From a virus, in the IMG/VR virus record IMGVR_UViG_3300043788_000023, positions 62,001 to 126,000 of that record: a stretch of DNA of 64,000 nt. One strand, written 5' to 3'. A program made the translations under genes and the position numbers. Under the pieces are notes generated by a model. The model saw only the letters and a list, made by a program, of their open reading frames with translations. It did not search any database and was not told the DNA's origin. Positions 48,780 to 56,988 of the stretch are shown here, one piece after another; position 1 is the first letter of the stretch, and the number at the start of each line of letters is the position of its first letter.

Positions 48780-49573
48780 TAGTTCACCTTTCTCCACGTC
48801 GCGCCTTCCATGACGTTGCTTTCGGTTTCGTAAACTGCCGATGGCTGGTAGGACTTTCGTAGTTCCTCGGGCAGTTCAAGCATCAGGGAATAGGCGATGA
48901 TACTGTAGCCCAGTAGGTCACGAGCGCTGTCCTCACGCTTCTCAAAGTTTCCGGCACGATTGTCAGCCTTGAGTTGAGCGTACCGGGCGATCTTGTCCCA
49001 CAGCCTGGGCAGGATACCTGGAAGGCCGTGCCTGCGGAAACTCTCGCCGTAATCCTGCGCCTTGGGGTGTAGGAATTCGCATGCAGCAGCGACACGTTCC
49101 CTGACAAGCTGTTCCGTGCTGTGGATGTCCTGAAGCTGGGCGTCGGTGAGTGCTTTTTCTTCCATCAGCACGAGCAGTGCCGATGTGTAAACCAAGAAGT
49201 GAAGGCCTTGCTCAACCATGTGGAGAAACATCGGAGACCACTTAGACGGCGGGGTGTTGCGGTTGTGCTCAATCAGGCTCTCAACCACAATGAAGCGGTA
49301 GAGCCACTGGAGCGCTATGTGCCCGAGGCTGCACGGCACGGCATCAAGCTCCGGCATGACGGTTTCTTTATCCAGTTGAGTGTCAATCCTGTCCCCGGCG
49401 ATGTACCCTACGCCGTTCAGGTAGGAAAGCTGGTCAGCGGATTGAAGAAGCTCTCTAGCTTCCTTTGCGCTGATATGGGTGGGGAGGTTCTCAATCACTG
49501 GCTTCCAGCCGTCGCCGCGAACCATCAGGCTTCGGCGTACCTCTTGCCAGAAGGGGGTAGTTTCATCGCTCAT
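48779..49573 (-). CDS. Nmad1 (DUF1599)-domain protein, 264 aa
   Basis: The C-terminal 70 residues (about 171-235) hold KAQDYGESFRRHGLPGILPR, DKIARYAQLKADN and REDSARDLLGYSIIAYSL: the KxxDYG...R..DKI.R...D...Y pattern of the nucleotide modification-associated domain 1. Known: this domain occurs in phages with hypermodified bases, next to aGPT-pyrophosphorylase-type genes, and may bind modified nucleotides. Residues 1-165 form a helical N-terminal part without a recognised family. It is the gene before DUF6899, in the same transcript as the HMUDK-family gene. Confidence 0.82.
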   Translation of the reverse strand: MSDETTPFWQEVRRSLMVRGDGWKPVIENLPTHISAKEARELLQSADQLSYLNGVGYIAGDRIDTQLDKETVMPELDAVPCSLGHIALQWLYRFIVVESLIEHNRNTPPSKWSPMFLHMVEQGLHFLVYTSALLVLMEEKALTDAQLQDIHSTEQLVRERVAAACEFLHPKAQDYGESFRRHGLPGILPRLWDKIARYAQLKADNRAGNFEKREDSARDLLGYSIIAYSLMLELPEELRKSYQPSAVYETESNVMEGATWRKVN

Positions 49574-49591
49574 ACCCCTTAATACTGCGAT

Positions 49592-49783
49592 TTAAGCTTC
49601 GTCTTCGTCGTCGCAGTTACATTGCACGACTGGGGAGGGGGCGGGATACTTTCCTGTCACCGACCGGACGAGCTTGATCACGAAGTCGCAAAGAATGCCT
49701 AAACCGAACAGAATAAAGCACCCGGTGATGAAAGCGTGACCGGGGTACCTAGCTATCCAGTCTAGAATGTCGTTTAGATTCAT
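49592..49783 (-). CDS. Small single-span membrane protein, 63 aa
   Basis: MNLNDILDWIARYPGHAFIT, a hydrophobic helix about 14-40 (FITGCFILFGLGILCDFVIK), then basic residues and an acidic C-terminus with Cys (PVVQCNCDDEDEA). Single membrane span. Overlaps the 46-residue gene by 35 bases in another frame. Function unknown. Confidence 0.62.
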   Translation of the reverse strand: MNLNDILDWIARYPGHAFITGCFILFGLGILCDFVIKLVRSVTGKYPAPSPVVQCNCDDEDEA

Positions 49784-49889
49784 CTATCCTCACAAAGAAG
49801 TCAATGGCATCACGCAACGTGCCCTCTTCGTTCTCAAGCCGCCAGTACACGTCTTGCAGCCTGCTATGGTTTGCGGCTAGCCAATCCAT
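49749..49889 (-). CDS. Small protein, 46 aa
   Basis: ATG 49889 to TAG 49749. Product MDWLAANHSRLQDVYWRLEN, then EGTLRDAIDFFVRIDESKRH. Helical and acidic/basic mixed, no membrane segment. It overlaps both neighbours (26 bases upstream, 35 downstream), a typical phage coupling, but at this length the call stays tentative. No good ribosome site except GACAGGA. Confidence 0.45.
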   Translation of the reverse strand: MDWLAANHSRLQDVYWRLENEEGTLRDAIDFFVRIDESKRHSRLDS

Positions 49890-50031
49890 CCTGTCGCTGT
49901 CGTCCAATTCTCACCTTCCCGAAGTACCTGATCTTGCCCTCTTTCGCCGCCTTGTTGATCTGGTGGCTAGCCCACAGGGTCATGACGATCCCCACGGAAC
50001 CCAGGCTGATGATGAAAATATCGTAGAGCAT
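49864..50031 (-). CDS. Small membrane protein, 55 aa
   Basis: ATG 50031 overlaps the TGA of the AAA ATPase gene (TGATG). The product MLYDIFIISLGSVGIVMTLW is one membrane span followed by a basic tail (NKAAKEGKIRYFGKVRIGR). Likely an inner-membrane microprotein co-made with the ATPase. Confidence 0.6.
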   Translation of the reverse strand: MLYDIFIISLGSVGIVMTLWASHQINKAAKEGKIRYFGKVRIGRQRQDGLASRKP

Positions 50032-51836
50032 CAATGGGACTCTACGCCAGAACCACCCGAGAACTGGGAAGCGGAGGCGGCTCTCGCTCTCGGCTTACGG
50101 GACTTCCTGATCGCCTTCAGTTTCTCTGGGATCACGGGTGCTGTGTCCTTCGTGTGCTTCATGTCGGTCTCAAAGCTCACGGAAGCCGTCACGGCACGCT
50201 TGAGGTCTCCGATGTTGATCGTCCGGTTCTTGGACTTCGCGAGCGTCATCGCCATGCGGATTGAGTTCTTGATCTGGCGACCGTTCACGTCGTAGCTGGA
50301 AAGCTCCGCAGCCCACTCCGGGTTGAGACCCGCAGCACCGAGGAGGTTCGTCCACACCTTCTGCGCTTTGCCTTCCTTCTTATAGTGCAGGGCGACGGAG
50401 ATGCGGCTGTAGAACGCTTGGTCAATCTTCCGCACACGGTTGGTCGTGAGGAAGAGCACACCGTTGTGATACTCAAGCAGGCGCAGGAACACGCCCACCA
50501 TTGCGTTGCGTTCAATGTTGTGCTCGTCACGCTCTTCAAGGAAGATGTCTGCCTCGTCAAGCAGGAGCACGGCGTCCCAGATGACGGCGACGTCAAGGAT
50601 GTTGCGCAGCTTCTTTTCCAGCGTGTCGGTGCTGGTGCCGAGTTCGCCGACGCCAACGGAGTACAGAGGCTTGTGGAGGAGTTCTGCCACGGCTTCTGCC
50701 GAGGCGGTCTTGCCCCAGCCCGGAGGCCCGTGAAGCAGGAAGATCGTCCCGCCGCCTTTGCCCTCAATGATGTCTTGGAAGCCCGATCCGTGGAACTTGA
50801 CAAGCGAGTAGATCAAGTCCTTCTTGTCTTCCTCCACGACGAGTTTGTCCCATGCGTCATCACGCCACTGGATGTCGGTCATGCCGTCAAGGTCAAGCTT
50901 GCCCCACTGCTTCACAGCGAGGGAGAACCCGTAAAGCTGCGGTAGGCAGCGCCAGTAATCCTTATCCGCGATGTCAGTGTTGGCACGAACCTGACCACCA
51001 CGCTGGCGTTCCTCTTCAATCTGGACGCCGCAGCGTGCGACGCAGGAGCGCCAGACTTCAGGTTCTTGGCGTTCAAACGAGATCGGATCAATGACGACAC
51101 GACCGTCAGCACGGAACGTGCGGGCGTTCCACCAGCTAGGCTGTTCCAGCGTGCCCTTGTAGGCAACGTAGGTACCCGGCTTGAGGAAGCGTGCGAACCG
51201 CTTGCCACGTTCCGTCAAGAACGCTCTGTCCTTTTTCGTCACGGGACGCACGGGCAGGTCTGCCAGCGGTATGAGACCACGAAAGCCCGGCATTGAGTAC
51301 GAGTACAAGCCCTGTGCGACCTCGCCCTTGACGGCGTGGACGACACTGATTGTGAACTCCCAGTAGACGCCCGCGAAGAAGGAGCGCTGGAGCTTCACGG
51401 ACTTCACGATGCCGCCAATCAGACCCTCGTCGTAGGTCTTCGCCACGATCTCGGTGCCAGCAGGGAACACGGTCTCTATGTCGCTCATCTCAACGAGACC
51501 CTTTTCCTTGCGTTTCTCGTAGGAGGTGACACGGCGCTGTTTCTCTTCTTGCAGGATGGTGATGAGCGTGCCCTTGGACGGGTGATTGATGTGGTTGATG
51601 AGGTCAATATAGTCGGCGAGAAAAGCAACGGGGTAGCGGTGTCCGAATTCCTCAACCATTTCTTCTTCAAGAGAATTGGTCAGATAGGACCAGACGTAGT
51701 CACGCATGCCGCCAAACTTCGGGTCACGCATGTCAATGAACTTGTGCCCACGGTCTTCAAGAAGCTGGAACCCGGCGTTTTTGGAAACGACGACTGGCTT
51801 CTCGTTGTAGGTGTAGTACTCGTAGCTTCTTGCCAA
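50031..51836 (-). CDS. AAA+ ATPase, 601 aa, fungal/BCS1-like N-terminal region
   Basis: Walker A HGPPGWGKTAS (about 369-379), Walker B VLLLDEADIF (423-432), sensor LTTNRVRK (463-470) and Arg-finger region FYSRIS: a complete AAA+ core. The N-terminal 330 residues include KPGTYVAYKGTLEQPSWWNA, the 'YxGxxxxP' layout seen in large AAA proteins with DUF7025-like regions, mostly eukaryotic. The TTG start at 51836 has AGAGG 9 bases before it. A sigma70-like promoter (51856-51884) sits immediately upstream. Probable roles are remodelling or unfolding of a protein complex; substrate unknown. Confidence 0.85.
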   Translation of the reverse strand: MARSYEYYTYNEKPVVVSKNAGFQLLEDRGHKFIDMRDPKFGGMRDYVWSYLTNSLEEEMVEEFGHRYPVAFLADYIDLINHINHPSKGTLITILQEEKQRRVTSYEKRKEKGLVEMSDIETVFPAGTEIVAKTYDEGLIGGIVKSVKLQRSFFAGVYWEFTISVVHAVKGEVAQGLYSYSMPGFRGLIPLADLPVRPVTKKDRAFLTERGKRFARFLKPGTYVAYKGTLEQPSWWNARTFRADGRVVIDPISFERQEPEVWRSCVARCGVQIEEERQRGGQVRANTDIADKDYWRCLPQLYGFSLAVKQWGKLDLDGMTDIQWRDDAWDKLVVEEDKKDLIYSLVKFHGSGFQDIIEGKGGGTIFLLHGPPGWGKTASAEAVAELLHKPLYSVGVGELGTSTDTLEKKLRNILDVAVIWDAVLLLDEADIFLEERDEHNIERNAMVGVFLRLLEYHNGVLFLTTNRVRKIDQAFYSRISVALHYKKEGKAQKVWTNLLGAAGLNPEWAAELSSYDVNGRQIKNSIRMAMTLAKSKNRTINIGDLKRAVTASVSFETDMKHTKDTAPVIPEKLKAIRKSRKPRARAASASQFSGGSGVESH

Positions 51837-51855
51837 AGGAGTAACCTCTCAAGTG

Positions 51856-51884
51856 AGCATAACCCCCTTGGCGGGGAACGTCAA
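51856..51884 (-). promoter_or_regulatory. Sigma70-like promoter P4 with dyad in the spacer
   Basis: On the minus strand: TTGACG (51884-51879), 17 bases, TATGCT (51861-51856). The spacer contains TTCCCCGCCAAGGGGG, an imperfect inverted repeat that could bind a regulator. It drives the AAA ATPase gene; transcript leader would be very short (about 14 bases). Confidence 0.7.
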
Positions 51885-51894
51885 GCGGCGGCCG

Positions 51895-51993
51895 TTATGG
51901 TTTATCTCCGCCCATCAGCCGGAAAAAAGACCGGAGCGCCCACGCACCTGCGAAGGCCACCCCGGTCCACATCAATGCTTCGGGCCAGTTCAA
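51895..51993 (-). CDS. Possible microprotein, 32 aa
   Basis: A TTG at 51993, right after the NAMPT stop, or an ATG at 51972, opens a frame to TAA at 51895. Product LNWPEALMWTGVAFAGAWAL then RSFFRLMGGDKP, a single short hydrophobic helix with basic end. It would be coupled to the NAMPT stop. Very short, so tentative. Confidence 0.3.
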   Translation of the reverse strand: MNWPEALMWTGVAFAGAWALRSFFRLMGGDKP

Positions 51994-51994
51994 A

Positions 51995-53464
51995 CTAAAC
52001 TCCCACACCGTTCGCTTGGGCGTATTCCGCACCCTGCTCGTCCGCGATCTTGCGGATTTCGTCAAGGTTCTGGAAGCGCTTCATCTCGCCGTTGAGAAAA
52101 ACCGTCTCAAGGCGGTCAAACGGGTAAGGGACATCACGATTTGAATTCACCACAGTCGCCCAGCGACCACGATCCTGCTTGAGCAGTACGAGGCGTCCGC
52201 CCTTGCTTGCCTTGCCCTTGTCGGTGGACGGGTCCTTGGACACCGGGATGTCCTTGCCGTCAATCACCGCGTTGCAAAGCTTGATGGCGAACTTCTGGGT
52301 GTCACGGTTGACCTTCTGGAGTAAGCCGCCTCCCATACCGCAGACGATGTTCTCGGTTGACCAGTGTGCTGCCTTGATGGCACGAAGCAGCGAGTGGATG
52401 GAGTACAAGTCCATACCGTCTCCCCACAGGGTGCCGATGCACGGGGCAAGAACCTTGTAGCCCTTGCCGTTCTCACGGGTGCCGAAGCTCTCGGCGAAGA
52501 TGTCAAACAGTTGGGGAACCTGAGTGGTCGGATCGCCGGAGTCCGGTCGGCAAACCACCTTGCCCTCACGAGCACGAATCAGATCACGAAACTCTCGTCC
52601 GAGAATTTCCTTTGCGAAGTTGAAGATGTTGTAGGAGTCGCCCACAAGGCTGATGATGCCCTTGGGGTACTTACGCAGCGCGGCTCCGACTTGCTCCGCT
52701 TCGCCAGCGCGACCCTTGATGGTGAACATTGAGTGCTCGGTCGCCGGGACGCTGTACATTGAGACGCGAGGAGCACCGTAGTACTGGTGCGTGTAGTCCA
52801 TGCCGACCATCGTATCGCTACCGAGAAAGTTGATGCCGTGCGCTGCGCCGCCACGCCCAGCCGCCTGCACGCATTCCACGCCCCGGAAGCCGAAGTCGTG
52901 AAGCTGGAAGGGGAGAGCCGCCAAGGTGTCGGCTGTTTCCTCAAGAAACTTGCGGAAGAGTTCTTTGCACATGCGTGACTTGGTCGCAACCGTGGTGCCG
53001 TACCAAGCGTGTTGGAGAACAGTCTCCATCCACTGCCCGATTCCCGGCACCCGCTGATCTGTGGAGCGGACGGTGTAGAGAACATTGCTGACCGGAACGA
53101 TGCTGCCTTCTTTGACCGCTTTGATCTCAACCGGGAGCCGCCCGTCATACTTGTCCAGAATGTATTTCCAGTCGTCGTAGTGGAACGGGAAGCCCTCGTA
53201 GAAGTGGGCTTGGGTGTCTTCCTGCATGTCGTTCAGGTTTTGCAGGGTGAAGAACTTGCCGATGAAATGCTCAATCAAGAGACCTTGAAGCCCGAAGAAC
53301 TGGGTGTACGGAAACTCGCCGCCACGAGATTCAAAGTAGGCGAGCAACTCCTGCACAGCCGCTTCGTAAAAATGGGTGTTCTTGTAGCTGTCCGCCAAGT
53401 GGAGCGGGTTGGGGTCAAACGGTATCGGTGCAGCGTAAGACAAAGTCGGGTTATACACTTGCAT
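51995..53464 (-). CDS. nadV: Nicotinamide phosphoribosyltransferase (NAMPT), 489 aa
   Basis: Reaction: nicotinamide + PRPP to NMN + PPi. Signatures: FQLHDFGFRGVECVQ (186-200), SVPATEHSMFT (238-248) with the catalytic-type His244, LVGDSYNIF (273-281), VVCRPDSGDP (303-312) and GMGGGLLQKVNRDT (376-389). Length 489 is the full family size, nearly that of human NAMPT (491). Start ATG 53464 overlaps the NMN adenylyltransferase gene by 14 bases. With it, the phage can rebuild NAD+ from nicotinamide without host enzymes. Phage NAMPTs were reported in NAD+ reconstitution (NARP2) and in vibriophages (nadV). Confidence 0.95.
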   Translation of the reverse strand: MQVYNPTLSYAAPIPFDPNPLHLADSYKNTHFYEAAVQELLAYFESRGGEFPYTQFFGLQGLLIEHFIGKFFTLQNLNDMQEDTQAHFYEGFPFHYDDWKYILDKYDGRLPVEIKAVKEGSIVPVSNVLYTVRSTDQRVPGIGQWMETVLQHAWYGTTVATKSRMCKELFRKFLEETADTLAALPFQLHDFGFRGVECVQAAGRGGAAHGINFLGSDTMVGMDYTHQYYGAPRVSMYSVPATEHSMFTIKGRAGEAEQVGAALRKYPKGIISLVGDSYNIFNFAKEILGREFRDLIRAREGKVVCRPDSGDPTTQVPQLFDIFAESFGTRENGKGYKVLAPCIGTLWGDGMDLYSIHSLLRAIKAAHWSTENIVCGMGGGLLQKVNRDTQKFAIKLCNAVIDGKDIPVSKDPSTDKGKASKGGRLVLLKQDRGRWATVVNSNRDVPYPFDRLETVFLNGEMKRFQNLDEIRKIADEQGAEYAQANGVGV

Positions 53465-54389
53465 TTTGGGCCTCCTCTTTCTTGATGCCCTTTTCCTTCA
53501 AAAACTTCTCCAGAAGGATAAAGAGCGGCTGGTGCGTGTCAACGATGTTTCCCGCTACCAGCGCTTCGGTCTTGAACCATCTCACTTCAACAATGTCGTC
53601 GCTCGCCGTCGCACCCTGAGACGTCACGGTCGTAGAGAAGAACGAAGTCTTGACTGCACGGTCGGGCGTGTTGTAGCGCCAGTCGGGAATGAGTGCGGAG
53701 CCGATGTACTGCATCTTGTGCGGGTCAAGCGAGGTCTCTTCAAAGACTTCGCTGCGGGCGTCTGCCTCGTAGGTCGGGCGCTTCCTCTCCGCATGTCCGC
53801 CGATGAAGCGGTACTTTCCTTCTGGATCAGTGTCCTTGCGCCCGAGGAGAATGTTCACATAGTCGGTGGTGAAGATTGCAATGTCCACAGTCGGCAGAAG
53901 CACGGGCCAGAGGTGTGCGGATGCGTAGATCATCCCGGCTCGGAACTCGGACGACTCAATGACGGTGTTGGAAAGAGCGTTGCGGATGTCGGTGCCCTTG
54001 ATCTTGGAGATTTCCACCGGGAGGGTGAGTTCAACGGGGGTGTAGCGCCCTTTGTAGTGCGGGACGAATGAATCACGTCCGCCGTAGAGAGTCGCATCGC
54101 CGAACGTCACGACCGAGGAGATTGCTTTGTCAAGCTGCTCGCTCCACATCTCGTCGTTGCGCACGTCCATGAGCGGGAGCACTGTGAAATCGGGGAATTT
54201 CGCCTGAATCATCCTGCGGCGTGTTTCAAAATCAAGCGGATTGTCTTTGGTGAGTCCGGCTGGGTGAACGCCGACGAACACGATGACGCCGTTATGCCGG
54301 ATGCGTACTTGACGGAACAGTTCCATGTGTCCGTCGTGCAAGTCGTTGACTTGGAACCTGCCTACAACCACTCCGTAACTGGGTTTCAT
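53451..54389 (-). CDS. nadM: Bifunctional NMN adenylyltransferase / Nudix protein, 312 aa
   Basis: N-terminal domain: GRFQVNDLHDGH (10-21), with the HxGH nucleotidyl-transfer motif, and VEISKIKGTDIRNALS (125-140), the usual (S/T)xTxxR-like end, i.e. NadM-type NMN adenylyltransferase (NMN + ATP to NAD+). C-terminal Nudix domain about 175-295 with GGHAERKRPTYEAD and EVFEETSL; the metal-binding EVFEE core is present, but the canonical Arg is Ser213 and the upstream spacing is one residue longer. This architecture occurs in Francisella and Synechocystis (slr0787) enzymes. Start ATG 54389 overlaps the previous stop. Pairs with NAMPT for nicotinamide-to-NAD+ salvage. Confidence 0.93.
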   Translation of the reverse strand: MKPSYGVVVGRFQVNDLHDGHMELFRQVRIRHNGVIVFVGVHPAGLTKDNPLDFETRRRMIQAKFPDFTVLPLMDVRNDEMWSEQLDKAISSVVTFGDATLYGGRDSFVPHYKGRYTPVELTLPVEISKIKGTDIRNALSNTVIESSEFRAGMIYASAHLWPVLLPTVDIAIFTTDYVNILLGRKDTDPEGKYRFIGGHAERKRPTYEADARSEVFEETSLDPHKMQYIGSALIPDWRYNTPDRAVKTSFFSTTVTSQGATASDDIVEVRWFKTEALVAGNIVDTHQPLFILLEKFLKEKGIKKEEAQNASV

Positions 54390-54562
54390 CTGAAGAACTT
54401 TCCGACTACGGCAATCGCCGACAGAAAGAAGGCGGCGACGACCAGCAGTCCAAGTACAGAAGTCAGACGCACGATCACAAACGAGTGGGCGATGACCCAA
54501 TATCCCACATAGAGCAGAAATGCTGCCATCAACACAAGAAGAATGGCGAGACGTCTCATCAT
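54386..54562 (-). CDS. Two-span membrane protein, 58 aa
   Basis: ATG 54562 is preferred (MMRRLAILLVLMAAFLLYVG), with GAGATAAGT before it; the longer frame lacks a ribosome site. Two hydrophobic helices (about 4-25 and 32-54, VIVRLTSVLGLLVVAAFFLS). 4-base overlap with nadM. Unknown role; membrane microprotein in the NAD operon. Confidence 0.62.
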   Translation of the reverse strand: MMRRLAILLVLMAAFLLYVGYWVIAHSFVIVRLTSVLGLLVVAAFFLSAIAVVGKFFR

Positions 54563-54564
54563 AC

Positions 54565-54699
54565 TTATCTCCAACTCCCAAATCTTATCCGGTACGCAAT
54601 GGGGGCGCTGACGACAGCGAGAACTACTCCCAAAGCGAGGACGTACCGATGGGTGAAAATGTCCGTCCATGTAGAAACCAAGATCATCTGAGGGGGCAT
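54565..54699 (-). CDS. Small membrane protein, 44 aa
   Basis: ATG 54699 overlaps the stop of the 79-residue gene (TGATG). Product MPPQMILVSTWTDIFTHRYV, then one hydrophobic helix (LALGVVLAVVSAPIAY) and a basic tail (RIRFGSWR). Adjacent to the two-span protein; the pair could work together. Short, so moderate confidence. Confidence 0.52.
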   Translation of the reverse strand: MPPQMILVSTWTDIFTHRYVLALGVVLAVVSAPIAYRIRFGSWR

Positions 54700-54938
54700 C
54701 ACTTCAGTTCTCCGGCTGCGAAGGCTTTCTCAAGCTCGGCGCTGACGATGGGGTTGTCCACTCTAAAAACGGCAACAGAGTCCCACTGCTCTTGGAGCTT
54801 CTTGGCGTACCCACGATCACTTTCTGAAAGAGCGGTGTTGTACTTCAGGTTGAAAAGGAAGTTCGCCATCTTCGCGCCAATGAAGTCGGCGCGGGTAACC
54901 GGACGGCGTGTCTCAGCCTTTTTCTTAGCCTTCGCCAT
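54699..54938 (-). CDS. Hypothetical protein, 79 aa
   Basis: Basic N-terminus (MAKAKKKAETRRPVTRADFI), then ANFLFNLKYNTALSESDRGYAKKLQEQWDS. Helical, soluble, without recognised motif. It begins 14 bases after the UvrD-like helicase stop and overlaps the next gene. Confidence 0.62.
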   Translation of the reverse strand: MAKAKKKAETRRPVTRADFIGAKMANFLFNLKYNTALSESDRGYAKKLQEQWDSVAVFRVDNPIVSAELEKAFAAGELK

Positions 54939-54951
54939 CTTGACCTCTCAC

Positions 54952-56988
54952 TTACTTAGATGCGGCGGTCTTGGGTAAAGCGTCAATTTCTTTCAGGAAT
55001 CTGGAGGGGGCTACCCGCTGGACGTTGGCGCTGCCTTGGACGGGCACCTTCTCCGGTAGGCACAATACTAGCGCATCCTTGGCACGGGTGCAAGCTACAT
55101 AAAACAAACGCCTTTCCTCCTCTATTTCCTCGTCGGAACCCATGGAGAACCTGTTGGGGAGGCTGCCCTCGTACACGTTGGTGACGTACACCCGCTTCCA
55201 TTCCAGCCCCTTCGCGGAGTGGATCGTGCTGATGGTCACGGAGCCTTGGCGCAACTCCTCCATCTTGCGGTCGTACTGCATCTGGGTAAGCTCCCCGGTC
55301 GCAAGCTGGCGGTCGTACATGATCTTCTCAGTCTCGTCGCCCTTGGTGCGGTCAAGCGCCATCTGGAAAATCAGGTCTTCCAGCGTCATGTTGGCGTCAA
55401 TGGTGAGGGACTGAACCATGAGAATGAAGCGTTCGATGTTCTCCAGCTTGGTCTTCACCTTGTCCGGGTCTTTCTTGTACTTTTCCTTCTGGTACTTGCG
55501 GTAGTCAAACAGGGCGAGCAGCTTCTCAACGGCGGTGAGAGGCATGTCCTTGAATTCGGTGACCATGTCAACGATGCCGATGAGATTGTGCAACCGTTCG
55601 TTTTCTTTCGCGGCCTCCAACAGGTCACCGTCAAACCGCTGGTTCGCGTCAATCCTCAGCTTGTTGAGCGCAACCTCGCCCACGCCACAGCGGGGCACGC
55701 CGCAGCAGCGCATGAACGCAGTGAAGTCCTTGCGGTTGCATACCAACCGAAGATAGCCAAGGATGTCCTTCACCTCCTCGGTCTGGAGCAAGCCACGTCC
55801 GCCACGCACGATGTACGGGATACGCCGACGCACAAGCTCACCCTCTAGGTCACGCACCTGCATACCGCTGCGCACGAGGATGGCATTTTCTTTGAACAGA
55901 ATCGGGTCTTGTTTACGTGAAGCATCATTCTTGATCTGCTGGGCGATGATCTCGGCGCAGTTCTGGGGCAGGCTGGCACGGAACAGTCGCCAGTCCCCTT
56001 CCTCCTCACGGAACACGTCCATTTGAAGAGGGATGGTTTCAGTCATCGTCTTTTGAATCTTGTTGGCGAGATGCACGATCAATTTCTTGCTACGGTGATT
56101 CCGCTTGATGCGGTGCATGGTGGGCGTCGTATCACGCCAGTTCTCGCTGTAGTCCTTCAGGATTTTCGGCACGGCTCCGTTGAAGCCGTAGATGGACTGA
56201 CCCATGTCCCCGACGACGTACAGGTTCATGTTCTCCGGTGCGAGGAGACCGTTGACGAATTCCCACTGCACCGGGTTCGTGTCCTGTGCCTCGTCCATGA
56301 GGACGTGATCAAATTGCTTTTGAAGGACTGCCTTCCACTGTGGGTCGTTGCGCATCCTGCGGACGACGAGGTGGAGCATGTCGTCAAAGTCAACCACGGA
56401 GTTCTTGCGCTTCTCGTCCTCAAAAAGCTCCCAGAGGTCAAGGTACTCCTCGGTCATTGCATGATACCCGGAGTGCTGCTCAAGCGCCTTCTCATGGACA
56501 GCGTCGGTGTAATCGTCACGGAAACCCACGCCACGAGCACGATGGAAGCCGATCTTCTCCAGAACGGAGTAGGTGTAGCCGTTGCCCCGAGGTTCGCTGC
56601 GCCCGTGCTTCTCGTCGTAGCGTTCAATGATCTTCTTCATCAACTGCGATTGGTCGTATTCGTCAAGCGGTGTAACGTGCTGCTGAAGACCGAATGCTTT
56701 GGGGTTCTTGCGGATGCCGGACAGTGCGAGGGAGTGGATCGTGGAGACACGAGGCTCCTTGTCCATGGGCGTGTCAAGACCCAAGCCAAGGCGATCCTTG
56801 AGTTCTCCCGCGGCCTTATTGGTGAACGTGATGGCACAGATGCGACGGGGCTGCACGCCCTGCTCCATAAGCCAGCGGACACGCTCAGTGAGCACACGAG
56901 TCTTACCAGAGCCAGCGCCAGCGATTAGAACGGCAGGCTTACCTACCGGATGCTGTACGGCGGCTGTTTGCTCTTCGTTTAGCTGCAC
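54952..56988 (-). CDS. UvrD/PcrA-like superfamily 1A DNA helicase, 678 aa
   Basis: All SF1 motifs are present: Q motif VQLNEEQTAAVQ, motif I AGAGSGKTRVL, Ia ITFTNKAAGELK, II LMDEAQDTNPVQWEF, III VVGDMGQSIYGFNGA, IV KRNHRS, V TISTIHSAKGLEWKRVYV, VI EERRLFYVACTRAKDAL. Length equals UvrD/PcrA-type helicases (3'-5'). The GTG at 56988 is preferred since AAGGG lies at good distance; further upstream Met codons (57027, 57090) extend into the PP2C gene. Overlaps PP2C by 50 bases. Likely used in phage DNA replication, repair or recombination. Confidence 0.92.
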   Translation of the reverse strand: MQLNEEQTAAVQHPVGKPAVLIAGAGSGKTRVLTERVRWLMEQGVQPRRICAITFTNKAAGELKDRLGLGLDTPMDKEPRVSTIHSLALSGIRKNPKAFGLQQHVTPLDEYDQSQLMKKIIERYDEKHGRSEPRGNGYTYSVLEKIGFHRARGVGFRDDYTDAVHEKALEQHSGYHAMTEEYLDLWELFEDEKRKNSVVDFDDMLHLVVRRMRNDPQWKAVLQKQFDHVLMDEAQDTNPVQWEFVNGLLAPENMNLYVVGDMGQSIYGFNGAVPKILKDYSENWRDTTPTMHRIKRNHRSKKLIVHLANKIQKTMTETIPLQMDVFREEEGDWRLFRASLPQNCAEIIAQQIKNDASRKQDPILFKENAILVRSGMQVRDLEGELVRRRIPYIVRGGRGLLQTEEVKDILGYLRLVCNRKDFTAFMRCCGVPRCGVGEVALNKLRIDANQRFDGDLLEAAKENERLHNLIGIVDMVTEFKDMPLTAVEKLLALFDYRKYQKEKYKKDPDKVKTKLENIERFILMVQSLTIDANMTLEDLIFQMALDRTKGDETEKIMYDRQLATGELTQMQYDRKMEELRQGSVTISTIHSAKGLEWKRVYVTNVYEGSLPNRFSMGSDEEIEEERRLFYVACTRAKDALVLCLPEKVPVQGSANVQRVAPSRFLKEIDALPKTAASK

